Shown: piece by piece, positions 1 through 7,011 of the stretch | Position numbering within the stretch: the stretch's first letter is position 1 | Layout of the letters: each line of letters starts with the position of its first letter | DNA from: Gammaproteobacteria bacterium | GTDB taxonomy: Bacteria > Pseudomonadota > Gammaproteobacteria > GCA-001735895 | Reading direction: 5' to 3' | Length of the DNA: 7,705 nucleotides | Assembly: GCA_021767985.1 (NCBI GenBank) | Contig: JAASSH010000084.1 | Location: forward strand, 1-7,705 | The notes under the pieces: model-generated | Told to the model about the DNA's origin: nothing | Seen by the model: the letters and a program-made list of their open reading frames with translations, nothing else | Database searches by the model: none | Program-made: the position numbers and the translations under genes

Positions 1-1133
1 ATACGATCCAGTTCGTCGGCAACACCCAGGAAAAGTCGCGCTCCGAGTTGCGCGGTGTCTCGAGTGAACTCGATGCGCTGCGGCGCTTTCATTTCCAGGT
101 ATTGCAGGATTTGCCGCTGGGTGCGGCATCGATCGACAACCATAACGTTATTATCAGCTGGAACAAGAAGCTCGGAAAACTGACCGGGATTGAACAGCGG
201 GATGCGATCGGAAAATCTATCGAACAACTTGAGTCGCCGTGGAACGAGCTGCTGGCCGGCTTTATCGCCAGCGACGAATCAATGCTCGGCGATTTCAAGA
301 TCCCGATGCAAAACCAGGTCAGGGTGCTGAACCTGTTCAAGGCGACGGTCAGCGGGCAGTCGGAAGGCCATGGCGGAATCGCGATTCTGATCGAGGATCG
401 CAGTGAACGCTATTCACTGCAGGAAAAGCTGGCGCATAACGAGCGGCTGGCTTCGATCGGCCAGCTGGCAAGCGGTGTCGCGCATGAGATCGGCAACCCG
501 GTAACCGGCATCGCCTGCCTGGCGCAGGATTTACGCTCTGACCTGGATGCAGCCCCCGGTGCCAGCGAGGGCCTCGATCAGATCCTGAACCAGACTGATC
601 GTATCAGCCGCATCGTCGGATCGCTGTCTAACTATAGTCACGCCGGAGCACCCGAAGAATTTCCCGCAGAAAGCCTGGACCTGGCCCAGGTTATCGACGA
701 GGCCATCAACCTGGTATCCCTGAGTCACGCCGGCAAGCAGATGCATTACGACAACCATTGTCCGCCAGACGTGTTCGTCACCGGTTACGCGCAAAAACTG
801 GTGCAGGTATTCGTTAACCTGTTGACCAACGCGACGGATGCCTCGGAACCCGGCCAGACGATTACCATCGACTCCAGCGTAGACAAGGGCCAGGTTAAAA
901 TCTCGGTCAGCGACCAGGGCCACGGTATTGCCGAGCAACACCTGGCGCGTGTTTTCGAACCGTTTTTCACGACCAAGATGGTTGGCGAGGGCACCGGGCT
1001 CGGGCTGTCGTTAACCTATAACATCATCCAGGAGCACGGCGGTTCGATCTCGGTTCACAGTAAATCGGGACAGGGATGCCGTTTCGACATCATACTGCCC
1101 GGCTTCGACAAATCACTGGCGGCAGAGGCATGA
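1..1133 (+). CDS. cbrA: Sensor histidine kinase, CbrA-like, C-terminal part (5' end outside window)
   Basis: The frame is open from base 3, so the TTG at 48 is not the true start and the gene begins upstream. The visible 376 residues hold a linker (about 1-30), a PAS domain (about 30-135), a HisKA dimerisation segment with phospho-accepting His161 in HEIGNP, and a HATPase domain: N box with N272 and N276, G1 DQGHG (304-308), F box FEPFFTTK (318-325), G2 GEGTGLGLS (328-336). All catalytic boxes are intact, so this should autophosphorylate and pass phosphate to the regulator encoded next, whose ATG overlaps this stop codon (ATGA). The CbrA name rests mainly on the CbrB-like partner. CbrA proteins carry an N-terminal SLC5-type sodium:solute symporter and STAC linker before the PAS domain, and that part would lie upstream of this window. 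Histidine kinase is near certain; the CbrA identity is probable only. Confidence 0.9.
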   Translation, partial: TIQFVGNTQEKSRSELRGVSSELDALRRFHFQVLQDLPLGAASIDNHNVIISWNKKLGKLTGIEQRDAIGKSIEQLESPWNELLAGFIASDESMLGDFKIPMQNQVRVLNLFKATVSGQSEGHGGIAILIEDRSERYSLQEKLAHNERLASIGQLASGVAHEIGNPVTGIACLAQDLRSDLDAAPGASEGLDQILNQTDRISRIVGSLSNYSHAGAPEEFPAESLDLAQVIDEAINLVSLSHAGKQMHYDNHCPPDVFVTGYAQKLVQVFVNLLTNATDASEPGQTITIDSSVDKGQVKISVSDQGHGIAEQHLARVFEPFFTTKMVGEGTGLGLSLTYNIIQEHGGSISVHSKSGQGCRFDIILPGFDKSLAAEA

Positions 1134-2467
1134 GCAGTATCCTGGTAGTCGAGGACGAGCCCATCATCCAGGAAAGCCTGGTGCGCCTGCTGCAACGCCA
1201 GGGCCACGACGTCACCGGGGTCGCCTCGGTTGCCGAGGCTGAAGAAAACTCGATCAACATGTATGACCTGATCATTTCGGATCTGCGGCTGCCGGGCGAA
1301 CCCGGAACCACGCTGATTTCGCGTGCGGCCCCGACACCGGTATTGATAATGACCAGCTATTCGACCGTACAGTCGGCCGTGGAAGCAATGAAGCAGGGCG
1401 CGGTGGACTATATTTCCAAGCCCTTCAACCATGATGAAATGATACTCACCGTCAAACGGATTCTCGACAAGACCCGGGTCGAACAGCAAAACACACTGCT
1501 CAAGCAAGAAGTCGCTCGCTACTATCCGATCGACGGCATAATCGCGCATTGCGAACCGATGCTCGAAGTGCTCGATCGCATCCGACGCGTGGCGCCCACC
1601 GACACCACGGTTTTGATCCAGGGAGAAACCGGCACCGGTAAGGAACTGGTGGCGCGCGCGATACACTCTCAGAGCGATCGACGCAAACAGGCCCTGGTCA
1701 GCGTCAACTGTGCCGCTATCACCGAAAACCAGGTCGAGTCGGAACTGTTCGGCCATGAACGCGGCGCTTTTACCGGCGCACTCGAAATGAAAAAGGGGTT
1801 GATCGAGGCCGCCAACGGCGCCACCCTGTTTCTCGACGAAATCGGCGAGCTGCCGCTGGAAGCGCAGGGAAGCCTGCTCAAAGTCTTGCAGGACAACGAA
1901 ATTCGTCGGGTCGGGTCGAACAAGGTCATCAAGGTCGATGTACGCATTCTGGCGGCAACCCACAAGAACCTGGCGCAGATGGTGCAGCAGGAAACTTTTC
2001 GCGAAGATCTATATTTCAGACTGAACGTGTTCGAAATCAATCTGCCGCCACTACGCGAGCGCGGCGGCGACATCAGGCTCTTGGCGGACACGATCCTGAC
2101 CCGCATGGCGCAGCGCACCCACCGCAATTCCATGACCTTCGAAGACGACGCTTACGAGCAACTCCAGAGCTACCCGTGGCCCGGTAACGTACGCGAGCTT
2201 GAAAACATAATCGAGCGCGCGGTGATCCTGAAACATAGCGGCAGCATCGACGCCAGCGACCTGGCGTTGAATAATGTCGATACCGGTCACCAACTCCCGC
2301 TTTACGAACTCGAAAACCGGCTTTCGCTGGACGATTACTTTGTCAGTTTCGTCAAGAAATATCAGCCGCAATACAACGAAACCGAACTCGCGCGCATGCT
2401 GGGCATCAGCCGCAAGAACCTGTGGGAACGAAGGCAACGCCTTGATATTCCGTCACGCAAATCATAA
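1130..2467 (+). CDS. cbrB: Sigma-54-dependent response regulator, CbrB-like (NtrC family)
   Basis: The 445-residue protein has three parts. A receiver domain (about 1-120) carries acidic E8/D9, phospho-acceptor D51, T75 and K97. An AAA+ domain (about 135-370) has Walker A GETGTGKE (165-172), the sigma-54 contact loop GAFTGA (212-217), Walker B LFLDE (D236, E237), REDLYFRL (291-298) and GNVRELEN (352-359). A Fis-type helix-turn-helix lies at about 416-438. It should hydrolyse ATP to open RNA polymerase-sigma-54 promoters once phosphorylated. The C-terminal segment, with SLDDYF, ETELARMLGISRK and LWERRQRL, closely matches my recollection of Pseudomonas CbrB, as does DLRLPG..GT in the receiver; hence the symbol. 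ATG 1130 is chosen because it overlaps the kinase stop by four bases and gives the canonical start SSILVVEDE; an in-frame ATG at 1076 would add 18 non-domain residues inside the kinase gene. CbrAB controls carbon and nitrogen source use in Pseudomonas; its targets here are unknown. Confidence 0.93.
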   Translation: MSSILVVEDEPIIQESLVRLLQRQGHDVTGVASVAEAEENSINMYDLIISDLRLPGEPGTTLISRAAPTPVLIMTSYSTVQSAVEAMKQGAVDYISKPFNHDEMILTVKRILDKTRVEQQNTLLKQEVARYYPIDGIIAHCEPMLEVLDRIRRVAPTDTTVLIQGETGTGKELVARAIHSQSDRRKQALVSVNCAAITENQVESELFGHERGAFTGALEMKKGLIEAANGATLFLDEIGELPLEAQGSLLKVLQDNEIRRVGSNKVIKVDVRILAATHKNLAQMVQQETFREDLYFRLNVFEINLPPLRERGGDIRLLADTILTRMAQRTHRNSMTFEDDAYEQLQSYPWPGNVRELENIIERAVILKHSGSIDASDLALNNVDTGHQLPLYELENRLSLDDYFVSFVKKYQPQYNETELARMLGISRKNLWERRQRLDIPSRKS

Positions 2468-2474
2468 TTTTTTC

Positions 2475-2479
2475 AGGAG
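2475..2479 (+). promoter_or_regulatory. Ribosome binding site of aceK
   Basis: AGGAG lies seven bases before ATG 2487. This spacing favours that ATG over the TTG at 2484, which would leave only four bases. Confidence 0.8.
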
Positions 2480-2486
2480 CTGATTG

Positions 2487-4238
2487 ATGGACGTTCCGGT
2501 CACAGGGCTATCGACAGAGATTGCCGCCGCTATCCTGAATGGTTTCAACCGTCACTTCACGATATTCAGCAAGATCACCAAGGGCGCCAAGGAGCGTTTC
2601 GAAAACGCCGACTGGGACGCCGAGCGTGAGGCCTCGCGCGAGCGCATCAAGTTCTACGATATCCGCGTCAAGGACGCGATTCGCGACCTGCAAAAACTGT
2701 TCGACCTGGAGCCCTTCAACAGCCAGCTCTGGTTCGACGTCAAGCGCGAATACGTGCAGCTGATCAGCAATCACCTGCAACCGGAACTGGCCGAGACCTT
2801 TTACAATTCGGTTTTTTGCGCCCTGTTCCATCGCGATTATTTCGGTAACGACTATATTTTCGTTCGCAGCGCCGTTTCGACCGAGTTCATCGATTCCGAA
2901 AAACCTTCCTACCACGTTTACTATCCGGCCAAGCGCGGACTGCGCTCTTCGATCAAGCAGGTATTGCTGGACAGCGGATTCGACCTGCCGTTCGAAAACA
3001 TCGGACGTGACGTGCGCTACATCAGCCGGGCTTTAATCAAGCAGACCTTTCCGCAGCCGCGACGCGTGCACCTGAATTTTCAGTTTCAGGTTATCAGCGC
3101 CGTGTTTTACCGCAACAAGGCCGCCTATATCGTCGGGCGCGTGATCAACTCGGACAATGCCGTGCCGTTCGCCATTCCAATTCTGCACAGCGGCAATGCC
3201 TCGATCTTCTGCGACGCGATTATCATCGGCAAGCAGGGGCTGGCGCGCCTGTTCGAGTTCTCCTACGTATATTTCATGGTCGATCACCCGGTACCGTCGT
3301 CGATCGTCACTTTTTTACGCCGCCTGATGCCGACCCGCAGCAAGGAGTCCTTTTACTCTGCCATGGGCCTCCACAAACAGGGTAAAACGGTTTTCTATCG
3401 CGATTTCCTGCATCATCTGAAACATTCGGAAGACGAACTGGTTTTTGCACCCGGCATCAAGGGCATGGTAATGGCGGTCTTCACACTGCCGTCCTATCCC
3501 TACGTGTTCAAGGTAATCCGCGATCGATTTCCGCCGCCGAAGAAAACCACGCGCCAGGAGGTGCTGGATACCTATCGCCTGGTAAAAATGCATGACCGGG
3601 TCGGGCGCATGTCGGACATACTGGAGTATTCGCACGTGGCCCTGCCGCGCGATCGATTTTCCGAAGATCTGCTGGAGGAACTCTACGAAACCTGCGCCAA
3701 CACCGTCGCCAACGAGGGCGACCAGATTGTATTCAAACATGTCTACATCGAACGCCGCATGACTCCGCTCAACCTGGCGGTGCAACAGGCGGACGATGCC
3801 TACCTGGCGCGCCTGATGAAGGGCTACGGCGAGGCCATCAAGGAACTGGCGGCGGCAAATATATTTCCCGGGGACCTGCTGATGAAAAATTTCGGCGTAA
3901 CCGGCCAGGGCAAGGGGCGCGTCGTGTTTTATGACTACGACGAGATCTGTTACCTGACCGAATGCAACTTTCGCAAGATCCCTGAACCGATGTACCCGGA
4001 AGACGAATTCGCGGCCGAGCCCTGGTACAGCGTTGCCGCCAACGACGTGTTCCCGGAACAGTTTGTAACCTTCCTGTTTGCCGACAATCGCGTACGCCAG
4101 GCGTTCCTGAAATATCATCGCGACCTGCTGGACGCCGATTTCTGGATCCAGAAACAGGAAAATATCAGGGCCGGCGTCTACGAGGACGTTTTTCCGTATC
4201 CGCAGAAGATTCGATTCAAACGCCAGTCTTCAGACTAA
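2487..4238 (+). CDS. aceK: Isocitrate dehydrogenase kinase/phosphatase
   Basis: AceK is a cytoplasmic bifunctional enzyme that phosphorylates and inactivates isocitrate dehydrogenase, pushing isocitrate into the glyoxylate shunt on acetate-like carbon sources, and removes the phosphate again when the full TCA cycle is needed. The 583 residues match the family length (E. coli 578). The N-terminal regulatory half (about 1-310) leads into an atypical kinase fold: nucleotide loop APGIKGMVM (321-329), K342 in VFKVIRDRF, D377 in the VGRMSD segment, ERRMTPLNL (422-430), catalytic loop GDLLMKN (D463, N468) and metal-binding YDYDE (D483, D485). All key residues of the E. coli enzyme that I can place are present, so both activities are expected. 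The gene begins 19 bases after the cbrB-like stop on the same strand, which suggests cotranscription. Unlike in enterics it is not behind aceA but converges on it. I see no intrinsic terminator after it on this strand. Confidence 0.97.
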   Translation: MDVPVTGLSTEIAAAILNGFNRHFTIFSKITKGAKERFENADWDAEREASRERIKFYDIRVKDAIRDLQKLFDLEPFNSQLWFDVKREYVQLISNHLQPELAETFYNSVFCALFHRDYFGNDYIFVRSAVSTEFIDSEKPSYHVYYPAKRGLRSSIKQVLLDSGFDLPFENIGRDVRYISRALIKQTFPQPRRVHLNFQFQVISAVFYRNKAAYIVGRVINSDNAVPFAIPILHSGNASIFCDAIIIGKQGLARLFEFSYVYFMVDHPVPSSIVTFLRRLMPTRSKESFYSAMGLHKQGKTVFYRDFLHHLKHSEDELVFAPGIKGMVMAVFTLPSYPYVFKVIRDRFPPPKKTTRQEVLDTYRLVKMHDRVGRMSDILEYSHVALPRDRFSEDLLEELYETCANTVANEGDQIVFKHVYIERRMTPLNLAVQQADDAYLARLMKGYGEAIKELAAANIFPGDLLMKNFGVTGQGKGRVVFYDYDEICYLTECNFRKIPEPMYPEDEFAAEPWYSVAANDVFPEQFVTFLFADNRVRQAFLKYHRDLLDADFWIQKQENIRAGVYEDVFPYPQKIRFKRQSSD

Positions 4239-4414
4239 GGGCTCTGCCACCGAAGTCCCGTAATCCGGACCGTAGGACCCCACCCTGCCCGCGTTAACGT
4301 CGCTCAGATCCGCGGTTTAAAAGTCGTATCCAAATTCCGAGAGCCTGAATGAGCATAAAAAAAGGCGCATACAGTACAACCGCATGCGCCCTGCCTGTCC
4401 GGTAACAACAGCGC
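4239..4414. other. Convergent intergenic region aceK/aceA
   Basis: These 176 bases separate the two convergent stop codons. The right end holds the aceA terminator. The remaining 118 bases show no convincing ORF, no hairpin with a T tract on the + strand, and only the short palindrome CGTTAACG near 4295. No small RNA could be supported, although Pseudomonas has the CrcZ RNA gene close to cbrB. Confidence 0.6.
4357..4390 (-). terminator. Intrinsic terminator of aceA
   Basis: Read on the - strand, a perfect seven-base stem GGCGCAT / ATGCGCC (4384-4390 pairing with 4364-4370) with a 13-base loop is followed directly by seven T residues (4357-4363). It begins 24 bases after the aceA stop codon. 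In the other direction the hairpin has no T tract, so it should stop aceA transcripts but not those coming from aceK. Confidence 0.9.
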
Positions 4415-5719
4415 CTAGAACTGCTCTTCCTCGGTGGAACCCGCCATCGCGGTAACCGAGGACGAACCGCCCTGGATCGTGGTCGTTACATCGTCGAAGT
4501 AACCGGCGCCAACTTCCTGCTGGTGCGAAACGAAGCTGTAGCCCCTGTCCGCCGCCGCAAATTCCGGCTCCTGCACTTTTTCGACGTAGTGTTTCATGCC
4601 TTCGCCGCGGGCGTAGTCGTAGGCCAGGTCGAACATGCTGTACCACATGTTGTGGATACCGGCGAGCGTGATGAACTGGTACTTGTAACCCATCTCGGCA
4701 AGCTTGTCCTGGAACTCGGCAATGGTTTTGTCGTCGAGATTTTTCTTCCAGTTGAAAGACGGGGAACAGTTGTAAGCCAGCAGTTTGCCGGGATGCACGG
4801 CGCGCACCGCCTCGGCCCACTCACGCGCAAATCCGAGATCCGGGGTACCGGTTTCGCACCACACCATGTCGGCGTATTTGGCGTAGGCAACACCGCGCGA
4901 AATCGATTGTTCCAGGCCATTCTTGACCACGTAAAAACCCTCGCTGGTGCGCTCGCCGGTGAGGAATGGCTTGTCGTTGTCGTCGACATCCGAAGTCAGC
5001 AGGTTTGCCGCCTCGGCGTCGGTGCGTGCCAGCACCACGGTAGGCACGCCCATGACGTCGGCAGCGAGCCGCGCCGCGACCAGCTTCTGCACCGCTTCCT
5101 GGGTTGGAATCAATACCTTGCCGCCCATGTGACCGCATTTCTTGACCGCGGCCAGCTGATCCTCGAAGTGCACGCCGGCGGCGCCCGCGCCAATCATGTT
5201 CTTCATCAATTCGAAGGCATTGAGCACCCCGCCGAAACCGGCCTCGGCGTCGGCCACGATCGGCAGAAAATAGTCGACGAAATTATCGTCCCCGGGATTG
5301 ATCCCACGACCCCACTGGATTTCGTCCGCACGGCGAAACGTGTTGTTGATACGACGCACCATTGCCGGCACCGAGTCGTAGGCGTAAAGCGACTGGTCGG
5401 GATACATGGTTTCGGAGGTATTGCCGTCTGCGGCCACCTGCCAGCCCGACAGGTAAATGGCCTCGATCCCGGCCTTGGCCTGCTGCATCGCCTGACCACC
5501 AGTGAGGGCGCCCATGCAATTGACATAGCCTTTCTTTGCGCCGCCGTTGACCTGGTCCCAGAGCTTCTCTGCACCCATGCGGGCCAGCGTGTTTTCCGGC
5601 TGCACCGAGCCGCGTAAACGCACCACGTCAGCTGCGCTATAACCACGGTTTATATTGGCCCAGCGGGGATTTTCCTGCCACTCCTTCTCGAGTGCGGCAA
5701 TTTGCTCTTCTCTCGTCAT
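4415..5719 (-). CDS. aceA: Isocitrate lyase
   Basis: AceA cleaves isocitrate to succinate and glyoxylate, the first step of the glyoxylate shunt. The 434-residue product equals the E. coli length, and motif numbering coincides with it: Mg-binding D157 in [10 protein letters not shown], catalytic loop KKCGH (193-197) with active-site Cys195, WCET (287-290), SPSFNW (319-324), and the C-terminal lid GSTEEEQF. All indicate an active AceA-type enzyme. ATG 5719 is chosen because [13 protein letters not shown] aligns with the E. coli N terminus. An in-frame GTG at 5776 would add 19 residues without homology or a Shine-Dalgarno, and the predicted transcript start lies downstream of it. The SD is weak (GAGAG, 11 bases before the ATG). 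The gene converges on aceK and diverges from a LysR-type regulator gene. A LysR-type box in the promoter suggests activation by that regulator. A methylisocitrate lyase (PrpB) role is unlikely: PrpB is shorter, about 300 residues. Confidence 0.98.
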   Translation of the reverse strand: MTREEQIAALEKEWQENPRWANINRGYSAADVVRLRGSVQPENTLARMGAEKLWDQVNGGAKKGYVNCMGALTGGQAMQQAKAGIEAIYLSGWQVAADGNTSETMYPDQSLYAYDSVPAMVRRINNTFRRADEIQWGRGINPGDDNFVDYFLPIVADAEAGFGGVLNAFELMKNMIGAGAAGVHFEDQLAAVKKCGHMGGKVLIPTQEAVQKLVAARLAADVMGVPTVVLARTDAEAANLLTSDVDDNDKPFLTGERTSEGFYVVKNGLEQSISRGVAYAKYADMVWCETGTPDLGFAREWAEAVRAVHPGKLLAYNCSPSFNWKKNLDDKTIAEFQDKLAEMGYKYQFITLAGIHNMWYSMFDLAYDYARGEGMKHYVEKVQEPEFAAADRGYSFVSHQQEVGAGYFDDVTTTIQGGSSSVTAMAGSTEEEQF

Positions 5720-5780
5720 GTCGTCGTAATCTCTCGTCGTACGGTTTAAATGGTGACTCTCGCTAGAGCCGGACACACCG

Positions 5781-5808
5781 AATATACCGATGTGTGATTA
5801 TTTAAAAA
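5781..5808 (-). promoter_or_regulatory. aceA: Candidate aceA promoter
   Basis: On the - strand, TATATT (5786-5781, five of six matches to TATAAT) lies 16 bases after TTTTTA (5808-5803, three of six to TTGACA). A start point near 5774 would give a leader of about 54 bases before ATG 5719. The poor -35 element fits a promoter that needs an activator, and the LysR-type box is centred about 64 bases upstream of this start. This is a prediction from the pattern only. Confidence 0.5.
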
Positions 5809-5828
5809 GCCAATTTATTCAATTTAGC

Positions 5829-5847
5829 CTATTGGATTTTGCAATAG
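5829..5847. promoter_or_regulatory. LysR-type operator box 1 (aceA side)
   Basis: CTATTG-N7-CAATAG is a perfect inverted repeat with six-base arms. Its core ATTG-N7-CAAT contains the T-N11-A signature of LysR-type regulators. It is 119 bases (centre) before the aceA ATG and lies between the divergent aceA and LysR-family genes. Extra half-sites CAAT at 5811 and 5820 lie on the aceA-promoter side and could be the activation subsite. The same core recurs at 6004 and 7012. Confidence 0.7.
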
Positions 5848-5902
5848 AATAATCATTTTTGGATAAGCGTAAAGCGTGGTCCTTCACATCTTTCGAAACT
5901 AG

Positions 5903-5919
5903 CAAATGGTCGACATTTG
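5903..5919. repeat. Inverted repeat CAAATG-N5-CATTTG
   Basis: A perfect six-base inverted repeat with a five-base spacer (GTCGA) lies roughly midway between aceA and the LysR gene. Its sequence differs from the ATTG/CAAT boxes, so if it is functional it would be bound by another protein. No family can be named. Confidence 0.4.
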
Positions 5920-5924
5920 TAGCC

Positions 5925-5966
5925 TTCGCAACGACTCGCGCATCGCGGTACGGGTTTTCGCGACGA
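5925..5966. repeat. Imperfect direct repeat TTCGCAACGA / TTCGCGACGA
   Basis: Two ten-base units (5925-5934 and 5957-5966) match at nine positions and are 32 bases apart, about three helical turns, just upstream of the candidate LysR-gene promoter. This could be a tandem binding site or chance; the evidence is weak. Confidence 0.3.
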
Positions 5967-5992
5967 ACTAAGATTAAATTAATGCATACAGT

Positions 5993-6021
5993 TTGATTTT
6001 TATATTGAATAGCCCAATAAT
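5993..6021 (+). promoter_or_regulatory. Candidate promoter of the LysR-family gene
   Basis: TTGATT (5993-5998, four of six matches) and AATAAT (6016-6021, five of six) are separated by 17 bases. The start would be near 6028, about 15 bases before ATG 6043. The second ATTG-N7-CAAT box lies between and over these elements, as expected for self-repression. An alternative -10, TATATT at 6001-6006, lacks a good -35. Confidence 0.45.
6003..6019. promoter_or_regulatory. LysR-type operator box 2 (regulator's own promoter)
   Basis: TATTG-N7-CAATA is a perfect inverted repeat with five-base arms and the same ATTG-N7-CAAT core and T-N11-A signature as the boxes at 5831 and 7012. It is centred 32 bases before the regulator's ATG and overlaps the candidate -10, a position that fits autorepression. 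Confidence 0.65.
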
Positions 6022-6042
6022 CGCAGGGTTCGGGGCGAATCC

Positions 6043-6966
6043 ATGGCCAATAGTTACTACAAACAGAATCATCTGAAAAAACTGCGCGCGTTCTGTCAGA
6101 CCGCGAAACTGGGCAGCATGACCAAGGCAGCCGAGTCCCTGTTCGCCAGCCAGCCCACGATATCCCTGCAGATTCACGCCCTCGAAGAAGAAATGGAGAC
6201 TACCCTGTTCGAACGCAGCGGCCCCAAGTTGAGTCTGACCACCGAGGGCAGCATTCTGTATGACCTTTGCCTGCCCCATGTTCAGGGCATCGATCGGCTC
6301 AAGGAAACCTTCGATGCTCACTGCGGCAACCTGACTTCCGGCGAACTGAACATCGCGGCGGGTGAATCGACAATTCTCTACGTGCTGCCCGAACCGGTGG
6401 GCAAGTTTTCGCAACAATACCCGGCCATCAAGCTGCGCCTGGCCAACGAGACCGGGCGCAACGGCATGGAAATGCTGCGCACCGACTCGGTCGACTTCGC
6501 GGTCGGATCGATGCTGGAAGTTCCCGATGACCTGGTGTACGACCCGATCGTAACCTATAACCCGGTGATCATTACCCCGCTGGACCATCCGCTGGCGCAA
6601 ATGGAAAAGATCACGATAAACGATATCGGCAGGTATGGCCTGATACTGCCACCACGTCATCTGAGCACCTGGCATATCGTCAAAATGGTGTTTGCCCAGC
6701 ACAACGTCAATTTTCGCGTCACGCTCGAGGCAGGCGGCTGGGAAGTCATCAAGCGCTACGTCAGCCTCGGCCAGGGCATTTCCATCGTCACCGATGTCTG
6801 CATCACGCCGGAAGATCGCGCGCGGATGAGCGTTATCCCGGTTGACCAGTATTTCCCGAAACGCAGCTACGGCATCGTTACCCGTAAAGGCAAGTTCCTG
6901 TCCGCCCCGTCGAAGCGGTTTATCGAGATCATGAACGAATGTTTCAGGCGTAACAAGGATCGCTAA
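6043..6966 (+). CDS. LysR-family transcriptional regulator, likely local regulator of aceA and prpE
   Basis: The 307-residue protein has the normal LysR length and layout. An N-terminal winged helix-turn-helix lies at about 10-70 (LRAFCQTAKLGSMTKAAESL, then SQPTISLQIHALEEEM, LFERSGPKLSLTTEG). A linker helix follows (about 70-95), then a two-lobed ligand-binding domain (about 100-300) containing the segment VIKRYVSLGQGISIVTD (235-251), which recalls CysB-like members. ATG 6043 has a GGGG tract (6032-6035) seven bases before it and places the helix-turn-helix at the usual distance from the N terminus. The gene is divergent from aceA and upstream of a propionyl-CoA synthetase-like gene, and similar palindromes precede all three genes. 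I infer that it senses a metabolite of acetate or propionate use, activates both neighbours and represses itself. The ligand is unknown and I recognise no named orthologue. Confidence 0.95.
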   Translation: MANSYYKQNHLKKLRAFCQTAKLGSMTKAAESLFASQPTISLQIHALEEEMETTLFERSGPKLSLTTEGSILYDLCLPHVQGIDRLKETFDAHCGNLTSGELNIAAGESTILYVLPEPVGKFSQQYPAIKLRLANETGRNGMEMLRTDSVDFAVGSMLEVPDDLVYDPIVTYNPVIITPLDHPLAQMEKITINDIGRYGLILPPRHLSTWHIVKMVFAQHNVNFRVTLEAGGWEVIKRYVSLGQGISIVTDVCITPEDRARMSVIPVDQYFPKRSYGIVTRKGKFLSAPSKRFIEIMNECFRRNKDR

Positions 6967-6982
6967 CGAGGCCTGGCTTCGG

Positions 6983-6998
6983 TAATTGTTGACAATTA
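6983..6998. promoter_or_regulatory. Short palindrome TAATTG-N4-CAATTA
   Basis: A perfect inverted repeat with six-base arms and a four-base spacer lies 17 bases after the LysR-family stop codon. It uses the same ATTG/CAAT half-sites as the main boxes but with N4 spacing. It may be an accessory operator of the prpE control region. It has no adjacent T tract, so it is not a typical terminator. Confidence 0.45.
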
Positions 6999-7011
6999 AC
7001 GGCGTATAATG

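Larger units (their letters stand above)
5848..5992. other. Central part of the divergent aceA / LysR control region
   Basis: The whole gap between aceA and the LysR gene is 323 bases. Besides the boxes and promoters listed separately, this central stretch holds the palindrome TTTCGAAA (5891-5898), an inverted repeat at 5903-5919 and an imperfect direct repeat at 5925-5966. I find no credible small ORF, no GG-N10-GC sigma-54 promoter on either strand, and no RNA gene. Confidence 0.5.

Noticed and set aside
1055..1963. 302-codon ORF on the - strand across the cbrB-like gene
   Set aside because: It is antisense to the receiver and AAA+ domains, whose motifs are all intact on the + strand. No homology is recognised.
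4239..4356. Possible CrcZ-like small RNA near the CbrB-type gene
   Set aside because: No repeated CA-rich AANAANAA motifs, no sigma-54 promoter and no suitable terminator on the + strand. A single AACAACA at about 4404 is not enough.
4523..5617. 364-codon ORF on the + strand antisense to aceA
   Set aside because: It lies wholly inside the well-supported aceA gene, has no recognisable domain and has the composition of a shadow frame in GC-rich coding DNA.
6974..6991. CTGGC...TTG resembling a sigma-54 (-24/-12) promoter upstream of prpE
   Set aside because: The spacing is one base too long and the required GC at -12 is missing, so it does not meet GG-N10-GC.
6983..6998. Palindrome after the LysR stop as an intrinsic terminator
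   Set aside because: The stem is AT-rich and has no T tract directly after it. The half-sites match the operator boxes instead.
6989..7010. TTGACA and TATAAT, both perfect consensus, before prpE
   Set aside because: They are only 10 bases apart, too close to act as one sigma-70 promoter. Each could pair with a weaker element, but the TTGTCT-N17-TAGTAT pair fits the box geometry better.
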